The translations under genes and the position numbers were made by a program. From contig JAPUJM010000013.1 in NCBI GenBank assembly GCA_027296205.1, positions 1 through 6,447 on the forward strand: 6,447 nt of DNA, given 5' to 3'. The notes beneath the pieces were generated by a model that worked only from the letters and a program-made list of their open reading frames with translations, was not told where the DNA came from and did not search any database. The DNA is from Actinomycetota bacterium. GTDB taxonomy: Bacteria > Actinomycetota > Acidimicrobiia > Spongiisociales > ZC4RG35. Each line of letters starts with the position of its first letter. Positions within the stretch are counted from its first letter, which is position 1. Below are positions 1-5,912 of the stretch, piece by piece.

Positions 1-330
1 AACCGGGTACGTGTCAAGGTCGCCAAGAACAAGATGGCTCCGCCGTTTCGATTGGCCGAGTTCGACATCATGTTCGGTCATGGCATATCCAGAGAGGGCA
101 GTCTTCTCGATGTCGCCGTTGACAACGGTGTCGTGAAGAAGAGTGGTGCCTGGTTCACCTTCGACGAGGATCAGCTTGGTCAAGGTCGACAGAACTCCAA
201 GCGGTTCCTCAGGGAGAATCCCGAGGTGGCGATGCAGCTCCAGGCAAAGACCTTCGAAGTGCTCGGACTCACCGATGAGCCCTCCGATTCGGAGGACGAG
301 CAAGAAGATGCTCCCGCGACCGATGTGTGA
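1..330 (+). CDS. recA: RecA recombinase, C-terminal part (5' truncated by window edge)
   Basis: The frame is open from base 1 and ends at TGA 328-330, giving 109 residues. RecA binds single-stranded DNA in an ATP-dependent filament, catalyses strand exchange, and as a filament stimulates LexA self-cleavage. The visible part begins with NRVRVKVAKNK, matching the E. coli segment from about residue 240; the two lysines of the KNK motif correspond to the conserved K248 and K250 of E. coli. It continues with the family motifs AEFDIMFGHGIS, GAWF and LGQGRQNSKRFL, and ends in a strongly acidic tail (DSEDEQED), as in many RecA proteins, where the tail moderates DNA binding. The ATPase core and promoter lie outside the window. 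No recX follows, although recX usually comes next in actinobacteria. Identification is firm. Confidence 0.97.
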   Translation, partial: NRVRVKVAKNKMAPPFRLAEFDIMFGHGISREGSLLDVAVDNGVVKKSGAWFTFDEDQLGQGRQNSKRFLRENPEVAMQLQAKTFEVLGLTDEPSDSEDEQEDAPATDV

Positions 331-364
331 TCGGGCCACCCGTTCGAATTCGCACCCATGTTGT

Positions 365-392
365 TCCACATCCGGCGTGGTGCGGTTAGCAT
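365..392 (+). promoter_or_regulatory. Possible promoter for the rny operon
   Basis: TCCACA at 365-370 (four of six matches to TTGACA) and TAGCAT at 387-392 (four of six to TATAAT) are separated by 16 nt. Transcription would start near 399, giving a leader of about 175 nt that includes all the structured elements upstream of rny. The match is weak and was found by eye; it is supported mainly by the need for a promoter somewhere in this gap. Confidence 0.22.
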
Positions 393-428
393 CGGGAACT
401 GACACACGAAGAACATTGAATTGAACCG

Positions 429-556
429 CCGGGACCTAGACGACAGATACAAGAGGAGCGACAGAAGAAACGGGTGACTTGATCCCACATCTTTGAGCTG
501 CTTCATTTCGTGTGCCGAGTCTTTGGGCTCGGCCACGCTCGTCTTATAGGTCCCGG
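429..556 (+). promoter_or_regulatory. Long-range 10-bp inverted repeat closing the rny leader domain
   Basis: CCGGGACCTA at 429-438 is the exact reverse complement of TAGGTCCCGG at 547-556. In RNA these arms would form a 10-bp helix enclosing 108 nt, which include the 510-536 hairpin. The 3' arm contains GGTCCC (549-554), which also forms the alternative hairpin that covers the rny ribosome-binding site, so the two helices cannot coexist. The pairing is seen directly in the sequence; a regulatory role is inference. Confidence 0.45.
510..536 (+). other. Hairpin in the rny leader
   Basis: GCCGAG (514-519) pairs with CTCGGC (528-533) across an 8-nt loop. If T513 is bulged, the stem extends by GTG (510-512) with CAC (534-536), for nine pairs in total. 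No T-run follows, so it does not look like an intrinsic terminator. It lies inside the segment closed by the longer-range 429-438/547-556 pairing, so it may be one arm of a folded leader. Confidence 0.45.
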
Positions 557-567
557 AAGAAGGGACC
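549..567 (+). promoter_or_regulatory. Hairpin overlapping the rny ribosome-binding site
   Basis: GGTCCC (549-554) pairs with GGGACC (562-567) around the loop GGAAGAA. The best Shine-Dalgarno match for rny, AAGGGA at 560-565, lies 8 nt before the ATG at 574 and is partly inside the 3' strand of this stem. Formation of the hairpin should hinder initiation; capture of 549-554 by the upstream arm 429-438 would free it. The purine-rich loop could itself act as a weak ribosome site. Confidence 0.45.
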
Positions 568-573
568 GCGAAT

Positions 574-2112
574 ATGAATACCGTGGCGATAGGACTGATT
601 GTCCTGGGAGTCGCTCTCGGTCTTGGGTTCGGGTATCTGATTGCCAGGCTTTCCATCACTCGTCGCAGGGAGCGTGACGGTGTCTCTTCTGAGGTCATGG
701 TGACTGCTGCCCGCTCCGACGCTCAGAGGATTCTCACAAATGCTGAAGAGGAGGGAAGGGCCAAGGCCGAGACCTATAGGGAACGAGAAGAGGCCGACCT
801 GGCCCACCGCAAGGTCGAGATGTCCAGTCTTGACTCGCGACTCGGCCAGCGTGAAGAAACCCTGGAGCAGCGAGCCTCCAACCTCGCACAACGCGAAAAG
901 ATGCTCATCTCTCGCGAGGAGGAGTTGACGGACTCGCGTGGCGAGTTGGAGCGTCTCAAGGAGGAGGCCAGGTTCCAACTGGAACAGGTCTCAGGCATCG
1001 ATGTGACAGCGGCAAAGGCCGAGATACTCGAACAGGTCGAGGACGAAGCGAGACGCGAGGCGATGATCGTCGTCCGCGATCTCGAGATAAAGGCCAGGGA
1101 GGAAGCAGATCGCAGGGCCCGTCGCATTCTGGCAACGGCCATTCAGCGTCTCGCATCTGAGGTGGTCAGCGAGACCACCGTTTCGGTGATCCAGCTCCCG
1201 TCGGACGAGATGAAGGGCCGAATCATCGGTCGAGAGGGGCGAAACATTCGGCACCTCGAATCGGTGACAGGAACCAATCTGATTGTGGATGACACGCCTG
1301 AGGCCGTCTCTGTCAGTTCGTTCGATCCGGTACGTCGCGAAGTTGCACGAATCACAGTCGAAAGACTGGTTGCTGATGGTCGCATCCATCCTGCCTCGAT
1401 CGAGGAGGCCTTCGAGAAGGCCAAAGACGAGGTTGAGCAAAACATTCGTGACGCGGGAGAGTGGGCCCTTGTCGAAGTCGGCGTGTCGCGTTTGCATCCT
1501 GAGTTGATCACCCTTATGGGGCGGCTCAAGTACCGGACGTCCTACGGCCAGAATGTGCTCAATCACCTCGTGGAGACTGCCCACGTGGCTTCGATGCTTG
1601 CTTCCGAGCTTGGCATCGATCCAGCCCCAGTGAAGCGAGCCGCGCTGCTGCACGACGTCGGCAAGGCGGTGACACACGAGGTCGAGGGTTCCCACGCCCT
1701 GATAGGCGCCGAGATAGCGCGACGTTTCGAGGAGGATCCCGAGGTGGTGCATGGGATCGAAGCCCATCACAACGAGGTGGAGCCCAGAACCGTTCTGGCT
1801 GTGATCGTCCAGGCCGCCGATGCCGTTTCAGCAGCGCGACCCGGAGCTCGAAGAGAGACGCTGGAGGGCTATGTGAAGCGTCTGGAGAAACTGGAGAGTA
1901 TCGCCCTCGAGTTTGAGGGAGTGGATCAGGTCTATGCCCTGCAGGCCGGTCGCGAGGTGAGAGTGATAGTCGATCCGGGAGGCATCTCGGACCTCGAGTC
2001 GAGAGAGCTTTCACGTCAGATCGCCCGTAAGCTGGAGGAAGACCTTCAGTACCCGGGTCAGATTCAGGTGACTGTGATTCGGGAGTTTCGGGCGACCGAC
2101 TACGCCCGCTGA
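574..2112 (+). CDS. rny: Ribonuclease Y (membrane-anchored endoribonuclease)
   Basis: This 512-residue protein matches RNase Y, which cleaves mRNA internally and starts bulk RNA decay at the membrane in bacteria that use it. The order is complete: an N-terminal membrane helix (residues about 4-25), a long charged coiled coil (about 45-190, rich in E, R, A and L), a KH RNA-binding domain with the GREG loop at 219-222 (about 205-270), an HD phosphohydrolase domain (about 325-420) with the metal-binding H360-D361 in ALLHDVGKA, H398-H399 and D416, and the typical C-terminus YPGQIQVTVIREFRA. Length is close to the usual 520. The ATG at 574 puts the membrane helix right at the N-terminus as the family requires; the ribosome site AAGGGA is 8 nt upstream inside a possible hairpin. 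It is the first gene of the rny-miaB-miaA-dapF cluster. Confidence 0.97.
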   Translation: MNTVAIGLIVLGVALGLGFGYLIARLSITRRRERDGVSSEVMVTAARSDAQRILTNAEEEGRAKAETYREREEADLAHRKVEMSSLDSRLGQREETLEQRASNLAQREKMLISREEELTDSRGELERLKEEARFQLEQVSGIDVTAAKAEILEQVEDEARREAMIVVRDLEIKAREEADRRARRILATAIQRLASEVVSETTVSVIQLPSDEMKGRIIGREGRNIRHLESVTGTNLIVDDTPEAVSVSSFDPVRREVARITVERLVADGRIHPASIEEAFEKAKDEVEQNIRDAGEWALVEVGVSRLHPELITLMGRLKYRTSYGQNVLNHLVETAHVASMLASELGIDPAPVKRAALLHDVGKAVTHEVEGSHALIGAEIARRFEEDPEVVHGIEAHHNEVEPRTVLAVIVQAADAVSAARPGARRETLEGYVKRLEKLESIALEFEGVDQVYALQAGREVRVIVDPGGISDLESRELSRQIARKLEEDLQYPGQIQVTVIREFRATDYAR

Positions 2113-2124
2113 GGTCAGGAGATC

Positions 2125-3513
2125 ATGAGTCAGACTGTCCTACTTCCGGAGCCGACCGTCCGCGAGCAACTGCGGCGTCTTCCCACGCGAGTAGGCAAGC
2201 GCTACTTCATCCGCACGTTTGGGTGCCAGATGAACGATCACGACTCCGAGCGCATCGCCGGGCTTTTCGAACAGGACGGAATGACCGCGACGGATGGTTA
2301 CGAGTCGGCCGACGTCGTCTACATCAACACATGCACCATCCGGGAGAACGCAGACAATCGTCTCTACGGCAACCTCGGGATGATCAAGGCGGTCAAGGAC
2401 ATCAACCCGGGGATGACACTCGTGGTCGGTGGCTGTGCAGCCCAGAAGGATCGAGACCTGATACGAGAGAGGGCGCCGTGGGTCGATGTGGTCATGGGCA
2501 CCCACAATCTCGACCGAGTTCTCGACCTGGTCGATCATGCAGAGGATTGGGGACCGATCACCGAGGTGGTCGACGAGATGCAGGCGATGCCGTCGTCGCT
2601 GCCTGTCCGTCGCGAGCTCCAGCACAGCGCCTGGGTGACCATCCAGGTCGGGTGCAACAACACCTGCACCTTCTGCATTGTCCCGTCTGTGAGAGGCGTT
2701 GAGATCTCCCGACGTCCCGGTGACATTGTCAGAGAAGTGGAACGACTGGTCAGAGATGGAGTGGTCGAGATCACGCTGCTCGGTCAGAACGTTGACACCT
2801 ACGGCCGAGATCTGGCAATCGATGGCAAGCGGAGACCCATATTTGGTGATCTCCTGCGCCGGGTCGGATCGGTCGAAGGCGTGGAGCGAGTCAGGTTCAC
2901 CAGCCCCCATCCCAACGACTTTCGAGAAGACGTGGCTCTGGCGATGGCCGAGACCGAGGCAGTCTGTGAGCAACTCCATTTTCCCTTGCAATCCGGTTCC
3001 GACCGGGTCCTACGGGCCATGCATCGTGGCTACAACCGTCGCAAGTACATGGACCGGCTGGCCATGGCGCGGGAGATCATTCCCGGGCTGGCGGTATCAA
3101 CGGATATCATCGTCGGTTTTCCTGGCGAGACTGATGAGGACTTCGATCTCACGATCGAGGTTGTGGAGGAGGCCCGATTCGGTCAGGCGTTCACGTTCAT
3201 CTTCTCCGCCCGCCCCGAGACGGCGGCGGCCCAGATGACAGATGCGTTCGTTCCCGATGAGGTGATTCGGGAGCGTTTCGGGCGACTTGTCGAGACCCAG
3301 AACCGGATAACACGCGAGATCAACGAAGAGATGGTGGGCTCGACATTCGAGGTTCTCTCCGAGGGCCCTTCCAAGAAACGGCCAGAAGTGGCGACGACCC
3401 GCACCCGCACAGGAAAACTCGTCCATATCGAAGGCGACTACGGCCCGGGTGTCTTCCTGAGTGCTCATGTCGTCTCTGCTGCTCAGCATTATCTCGTGGG
3501 TAGACCTGTCTGA
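2125..3513 (+). CDS. miaB: tRNA-2-methylthio-N6-dimethylallyladenosine synthase MiaB
   Basis: A 462-residue radical-SAM methylthiotransferase that adds the 2-methylthio group to i6A37 of tRNAs reading U-starting codons. The N-terminal UPF0004 domain carries the three cysteines of the auxiliary 4Fe-4S cluster: C34 (FGCQMN), C70 (NTCTIRENA) and C104 (GGCAAQ). The radical-SAM motif CxxxCxxC is at C177, C181 and C184, followed by RGVEISR. HFPLQSGSDRVLRAMHRGY and STDIIVGFPGETDEDF are standard, and a TRAM domain covers about residue 400 to the end. It starts 12 nt after rny; GAGGT overlapping the rny stop (2111-2115) is a ribosome site at 9-nt spacing, while AGGAG at 2117-2121 is only 3 nt away and too close. 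The normally SPRPGTPAA-like loop reads SARPETAAA, a mild variant. It uses the product of MiaA, encoded next. Confidence 0.97.
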   Translation: MSQTVLLPEPTVREQLRRLPTRVGKRYFIRTFGCQMNDHDSERIAGLFEQDGMTATDGYESADVVYINTCTIRENADNRLYGNLGMIKAVKDINPGMTLVVGGCAAQKDRDLIRERAPWVDVVMGTHNLDRVLDLVDHAEDWGPITEVVDEMQAMPSSLPVRRELQHSAWVTIQVGCNNTCTFCIVPSVRGVEISRRPGDIVREVERLVRDGVVEITLLGQNVDTYGRDLAIDGKRRPIFGDLLRRVGSVEGVERVRFTSPHPNDFREDVALAMAETEAVCEQLHFPLQSGSDRVLRAMHRGYNRRKYMDRLAMAREIIPGLAVSTDIIVGFPGETDEDFDLTIEVVEEARFGQAFTFIFSARPETAAAQMTDAFVPDEVIRERFGRLVETQNRITREINEEMVGSTFEVLSEGPSKKRPEVATTRTRTGKLVHIEGDYGPGVFLSAHVVSAAQHYLVGRPV

Positions 3514-3518
3514 GAACA

Positions 3519-4403
3519 GTGTTGGCGATCCTTGGCCCGACGGCGTCGGGGAAGACCGAGGTGGCCATCGAGATTGCGGGGAGAATCGGCGCCGAAGTCT
3601 TGTCGGTCGATTCCATGCAGGTCTATCGCGGGATGGACATCGGCACCGCCAAGCCGAGCGTCATCGAACGGCGGGGCATCAGACATCACATGATCGACGT
3701 CGTCGATCCTGAGTCAGAGTTCTCTGTCGCCGAGTTTCGCCGGCAGGGGAGAGCGGTGATGAACTCGGCGGATTCCCCACTCATCATCACCGGAGGGTCC
3801 GGGCTTCACTTCCGGGCGTTGGTCGATCCGATGAGCTTTGCCCCGACCGAGCCGACGCTGCGTTCCGAGTTGGAGGGGTCCCAACTCGCCGACCTCGTCG
3901 CCGAGCTGAAGACGGCAGATCCCGAAGTCGGATCACATGTTGACCTGGCCAACCCGCGTCGTGTGATCAGGGCCGTCGAGATTCTGCGGCTCAGCGGGGA
4001 GACACCGAGCAAGCGGGCGACGACTATGGAAGCCGAGAACCTTGCCCGCTACGTATCTGACGTCGACTTCGCTGCCGTTGGTCTAGATGCGGAGGATGCG
4101 ACGGAAACGAGGATCGACGTTCGCCTTGCGGAGATGAGAAGGAGTGGCATGACCGACGAAGTGAGGGGATTGGTGAGCCGCATGGGGAGGACTGCGCGGG
4201 GAGCGGTGGGTTATCGAGAGCTGCTGTCTCACCTCGAGGGAACGTCAACGGAGGAAGAGGCTTACCGACTCGCCGCGGCCGGGACGAAGAAACTAGCGAG
4301 GAAGCAGAGAACCTGGTTTCGGCGTGACCCGCGGATTCGCTGGATACCCTGGACCGAAGATGTCGATCAGAGAGCAGACAGAGCACTGGAGGCGCTGATT
4401 TGA
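3519..4403 (+). CDS. miaA: tRNA dimethylallyltransferase MiaA
   Basis: A 294-residue enzyme that transfers the dimethylallyl group from DMAPP to N6 of A37 in tRNA, the step before MiaB. Visible are the P-loop GPTASGKT (residues 6-13), the DSMQVYRGMDIGTAKP segment (31-46, including the conserved catalytic Asp31), HHMIDVVDP (57-64), GGSGLHFRAL (92-101), NPRRVIRAVEI (145-155), AVGYRE (229-234) and the RKQRTWFRRDPRI basic segment (261-273). The start is GTG at 3519, 5 nt after the miaB stop. No clear Shine-Dalgarno sequence precedes it and an in-frame TAG lies at 3501-3503, so initiation probably depends on ribosomes finishing miaB. The N-terminus is very short before the P-loop but normal for the family. 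Confidence 0.96.
   Translation: MLAILGPTASGKTEVAIEIAGRIGAEVLSVDSMQVYRGMDIGTAKPSVIERRGIRHHMIDVVDPESEFSVAEFRRQGRAVMNSADSPLIITGGSGLHFRALVDPMSFAPTEPTLRSELEGSQLADLVAELKTADPEVGSHVDLANPRRVIRAVEILRLSGETPSKRATTMEAENLARYVSDVDFAAVGLDAEDATETRIDVRLAEMRRSGMTDEVRGLVSRMGRTARGAVGYRELLSHLEGTSTEEEAYRLAAAGTKKLARKQRTWFRRDPRIRWIPWTEDVDQRADRALEALI
4388..4392 (+). promoter_or_regulatory. Shine-Dalgarno of dapF inside miaA
   Basis: GGAGG ends 7 nt before the TTG at 4400-4402. It lies within the last codons of miaA and settles the choice of the unusual TTG start for dapF. Confidence 0.75.
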
Positions 4404-5155
4404 GGAATCTGGCATTCACCAAGATGCAAGGTCTGGGCAACGACTTCCTCGTGCTGGATGGACCCATCGGGTTGTCAGCCGACGAGATCTCCGAGTTATG
4501 TGATCGTCGTCTCGGTGTCGGCGCCGACGGTGTGCTGGTAGTCAGTCGCGCCGATTCGATACGGATGGAATACTGGAACGCAGACGGGAGCCCGGCGGAG
4601 ATGTGTGGAAACGGACTCCGATGTGTGGCTCGCTATGCCTATGACAAGGGTTGGGCGATGGACAGGAACTACCCGATTCAAACTCAGATCGGGGTTCGCG
4701 GGGTGAAGGTCCTCGACGACGCCGTGGAGACCGAAATTGGCAGAGTCAAGGTCACCGGTCACACCGAGATCGATGGCGACCGGTATCACCTGATCGACGT
4801 CGGGAACCCTCATGCCGTGGTGGTTGTCGATGACCTCGATTCGACCGACGTGAGCACGATCGGCCCCCGCGTGGAGACGGATCCTCAGTTCGAGCTAGGC
4901 ACCAACGTCGAGTTCGCATCATTCAAAGATGGTCGCGTCGAGATGCGGGTCTGGGAGCGAGGCGTCGGGGAGACCCCTGCCTGTGGCACGGGGATGGTTG
5001 CCGCCGCTTTCGTGGCGACGAAGACGGACGGCTTCGACGGTCCGATAGTTGTCGAGACACCGGGTGGCGAGGGACAGGTCGAGTTCAGGGACGGGGTGGC
5101 CTGGCTGCGGGGCCCGGTTGAGTACGTCTTCAGGGGTAACGTCGGAGAACGCTGA
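4400..5155 (+). CDS. dapF: Diaminopimelate epimerase DapF
   Basis: A 251-residue cytoplasmic enzyme that interconverts LL- and meso-diaminopimelate, supplying the peptidoglycan cross-linking residue and the lysine precursor. It uses two catalytic cysteines, both present: C69 in MCGNGLRCVARY and C195 in ACGTG. Other conserved pieces are KMQGLGNDF (8-16), GADGVLVV (41-48), VGNPHAVV (134-141) and VWERGVGET (184-192). It starts at TTG 4400, overlapping the miaA stop in the arrangement TTGA, with a good GGAGG site 7 nt upstream, which indicates translational coupling. It is slightly shorter than the roughly 275 residues of the E. coli enzyme but both halves of the fold are represented. Its last 26 nt overlap the 3' end of lexA on the other strand. 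hflX, which often follows dapF in actinobacteria, is absent. Confidence 0.97.
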   Translation: MRNLAFTKMQGLGNDFLVLDGPIGLSADEISELCDRRLGVGADGVLVVSRADSIRMEYWNADGSPAEMCGNGLRCVARYAYDKGWAMDRNYPIQTQIGVRGVKVLDDAVETEIGRVKVTGHTEIDGDRYHLIDVGNPHAVVVVDDLDSTDVSTIGPRVETDPQFELGTNVEFASFKDGRVEMRVWERGVGETPACGTGMVAAAFVATKTDGFDGPIVVETPGGEGQVEFRDGVAWLRGPVEYVFRGNVGER

Positions 5156-5743
5156 CCACTTTCCCGATGAGTTCCACGCCGTCGGTGAAGACCATCGGCT
5201 GGTATGCCGGGTTCTCCGATTCGAGGATGACCTTGCCGTCCTTGCGCCGAAGTCGCTTCACAGTGGCCTCCTCGCCGTCGACAAGGGCGGCGACGATGTC
5301 TCCGTCATTCGCATCGGGCTGGCTATGTACCGCTACGAGGTCGCCCTCGTGTATGCCGGCGTCGATCATGGAGTCACCCTTGACCTCGAGCAAGAACACA
5401 GCCCCTCACCGACGAGCTCCGTCGGCAGCGGCATCACACTCTCAACCTGCTCGGCGGCGAGGATGGGTGTCCCCGCCGCGATACGCCCCAGCAGAGGGAT
5501 ATCGCGGACTCTGCCGTCGGCTGTTGTCGGCGCCTGCTCGTCGAGAACCACCAACGCCCGGGGCTTGGAAGGATCCTTTCGGATCACACCCGCTTTCACC
5601 AGCGAGTTCAGGTGTGAATGCACCGTCGAAGGCGAGTTGAGCCCGACGGCCTCACCGATCTCCCGCACCGAAGGCGGATAGCCCCGACCGTTGACCGTGT
5701 CACGTATGTAGTCGAGCACTTGTTGCTGACGTTCGCTGAGCAT
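5130..5743 (-). CDS. lexA: LexA SOS repressor, interrupted by a one-base frameshift
   Basis: LexA represses DNA-damage genes and cleaves itself when RecA filaments form. As written the gene is broken: frame one runs 5743-5366 (125 residues with a foreign tail LCSCSRSRVTP) and the rest continues in another frame, 5399-5130. Adding one base near 5402-5405 restores a standard 204-residue LexA reading ELVGEG-A-VFLLEVKGDSM. Domains in the restored protein: winged helix-turn-helix (1-65, with YPPSVREIGEAVGLNSPSTVHSHL), Ala90-Gly91 cleavage site in GRIAAGTP, catalytic Ser125 (KGDSM) and Lys163 (ATVKRL). The ATG at 5743 has GGAGG (5750-5754) 6 nt upstream. The missing base falls in a run of four G (minus strand), so an assembly error is likely; a true mutation would leave a repressor half without its protease and dimerisation domain. 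The gene is convergent with dapF and divergent from the LysM gene. Confidence 0.93.
5402..5405 (-). other. Frameshift site in lexA (short homopolymer)
   Basis: CCCC on the plus strand (GGGG in lexA) lies in GGTGAGGGGCTGTG. Codons GGT GAG GGG are in the first frame and GTG TTC TTG CTC are in the second; the two bases CT between them show that one base is missing. One extra G in the run gives GGG GCT GTG and a normal LexA reading. Confidence 0.85.
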
Positions 5744-5756
5744 CTGACTCCTCCAT

Positions 5757-5770
5757 CGAACTGGTGTTCT
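5757..5770. promoter_or_regulatory. LexA (SOS) box A, proximal to lexA
   Basis: CGAAC-TGGT-GTTCT has the full GAAC-N4-GTTC core with one mismatch at the outermost base. It lies just upstream of the lexA ribosome site (5748-5754) and would overlap the start point of the proposed lexA promoter, which fits autorepression. Confidence 0.75.
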
Positions 5771-5773
5771 GTC

Positions 5774-5802
5774 ACGTTACCGAGTCGGGATGGCAAAACC
5801 AA
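5774..5802 (-). promoter_or_regulatory. Possible lexA promoter
   Basis: On the minus strand TTGGTT (5802-5797) and TAACGT (5779-5774) are 17 nt apart; each matches consensus at three of six positions. SOS box B overlaps the -35 element and box A would cover the transcription start. The promoter is weak by sequence alone; its placement among the operators is the main support. Confidence 0.35.
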
Positions 5803-5813
5803 ACATCTGTTCG
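5800..5813. promoter_or_regulatory. LexA (SOS) box B, one core mismatch
   Basis: CAAAC-ATCT-GTTCG differs from the CGAAC-N4-GTTCG palindrome only at its second base (A for G). It overlaps the proposed lexA -35 element and lies just upstream of the -35 of the LysM gene, so bound LexA could affect both promoters. Confidence 0.6.
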
Positions 5814-5817
5814 ACAC

Positions 5818-5845
5818 TTGACACCGAACAGTTGTTCGATAGTGT
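5818..5845 (+). promoter_or_regulatory. Promoter of the LysM gene
   Basis: A perfect TTGACA -35 element (5818-5823) is followed after 16 nt by TAGTGT (5840-5845), a TAnnnT-type -10 element. SOS box C fills the spacer almost completely and box D covers the predicted start near 5852, the expected arrangement for tight LexA repression. Confidence 0.65.
5825..5838. promoter_or_regulatory. LexA (SOS) box C, perfect
   Basis: CGAAC-AGTT-GTTCG is a perfect palindromic LexA operator of the Gram-positive/actinobacterial type, lying between the -35 and -10 elements of the LysM gene promoter. Confidence 0.88.
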
Positions 5846-5847
5846 GT

Positions 5848-5861
5848 CGAACACACGTTCG
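5848..5861. promoter_or_regulatory. LexA (SOS) box D, perfect
   Basis: CGAAC-ACAC-GTTCG is a second perfect operator, 23 bp from box C, placed over the predicted transcription start of the LysM gene. Confidence 0.88.
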
Positions 5862-5900
5862 GTAAGACGAGCGTCGTCCAACAATCAGCGGGTCCGATCA

Positions 5901-5905
5901 GGAGG
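5901..5905 (+). promoter_or_regulatory. Shine-Dalgarno deciding the LysM gene start
   Basis: GGAGG lies 7 nt before the GTG at 5913. It shows that this GTG, not the in-frame ATG at 5790 upstream of the promoter, is the true start. Confidence 0.8.
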
Positions 5906-5912
5906 GAGACAA

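Larger units (their letters stand above)
331..573 (+). other. Intergenic leader region between recA and rny, no gene
   Basis: This 243-nt stretch holds no convincing coding sequence. It contains a weak promoter candidate (365-392), a Shine-Dalgarno-like AAGAGGAG at 451-458 with no usable start codon at normal spacing, a hairpin at 510-536, and two competing helices around the rny ribosome-binding site, listed separately. I see no rho-independent terminator for recA: no GC-rich stem here is followed by a T-run. Read-through from recA into rny therefore cannot be excluded. Confidence 0.6.

Noticed and set aside
345..352. Palindrome CGAATTCG, considered as a LexA box
   Set aside because: The half-sites are in the wrong orientation and without the four-base spacer; an 8-bp palindrome is expected by chance.
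358..402. A 14-codon frame in the rny leader, considered as a leader peptide
   Set aside because: It has no Shine-Dalgarno sequence, no codon run suggesting attenuation, and would mostly precede the proposed transcription start.
510..536. The leader hairpin as an intrinsic terminator of recA
   Set aside because: No T-run follows the stem, so only a structural role is proposed.
180..698. Minus-strand 172-codon frame across the recA-rny gap
   Set aside because: It overlaps two certain genes antisense, its composition is Ser/Arg-rich without motifs, and no ribosome site supports it.
991..1770. Minus-strand 259-codon frame inside rny
   Set aside because: It lies wholly antisense to conserved KH and HD coding sequence and is best seen as a shadow of GC-rich codon use.
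5397..5405. Programmed frameshift in lexA
   Set aside because: No convincing slippery heptamer or stimulatory stem was seen, and LexA is not known to use recoding; a missing base is simpler.
5569..5578. Palindrome AAGGATCCTT in lexA
   Set aside because: It lies in well-conserved coding sequence between the DNA-binding domain and cleavage site, and nothing indicates a binding site.
5049..5681. A 210-codon plus-strand open frame
   Set aside because: It is antisense to lexA and the end of dapF, has no family resemblance, and lexA motifs on the other strand explain the open frame.
5790..5912. Longer N-terminus for the LysM protein from ATG 5790
   Set aside because: This stretch contains the TTGACA promoter and three LexA boxes and has no ribosome site before 5790; GTG 5913 with GGAGG fits the family architecture.
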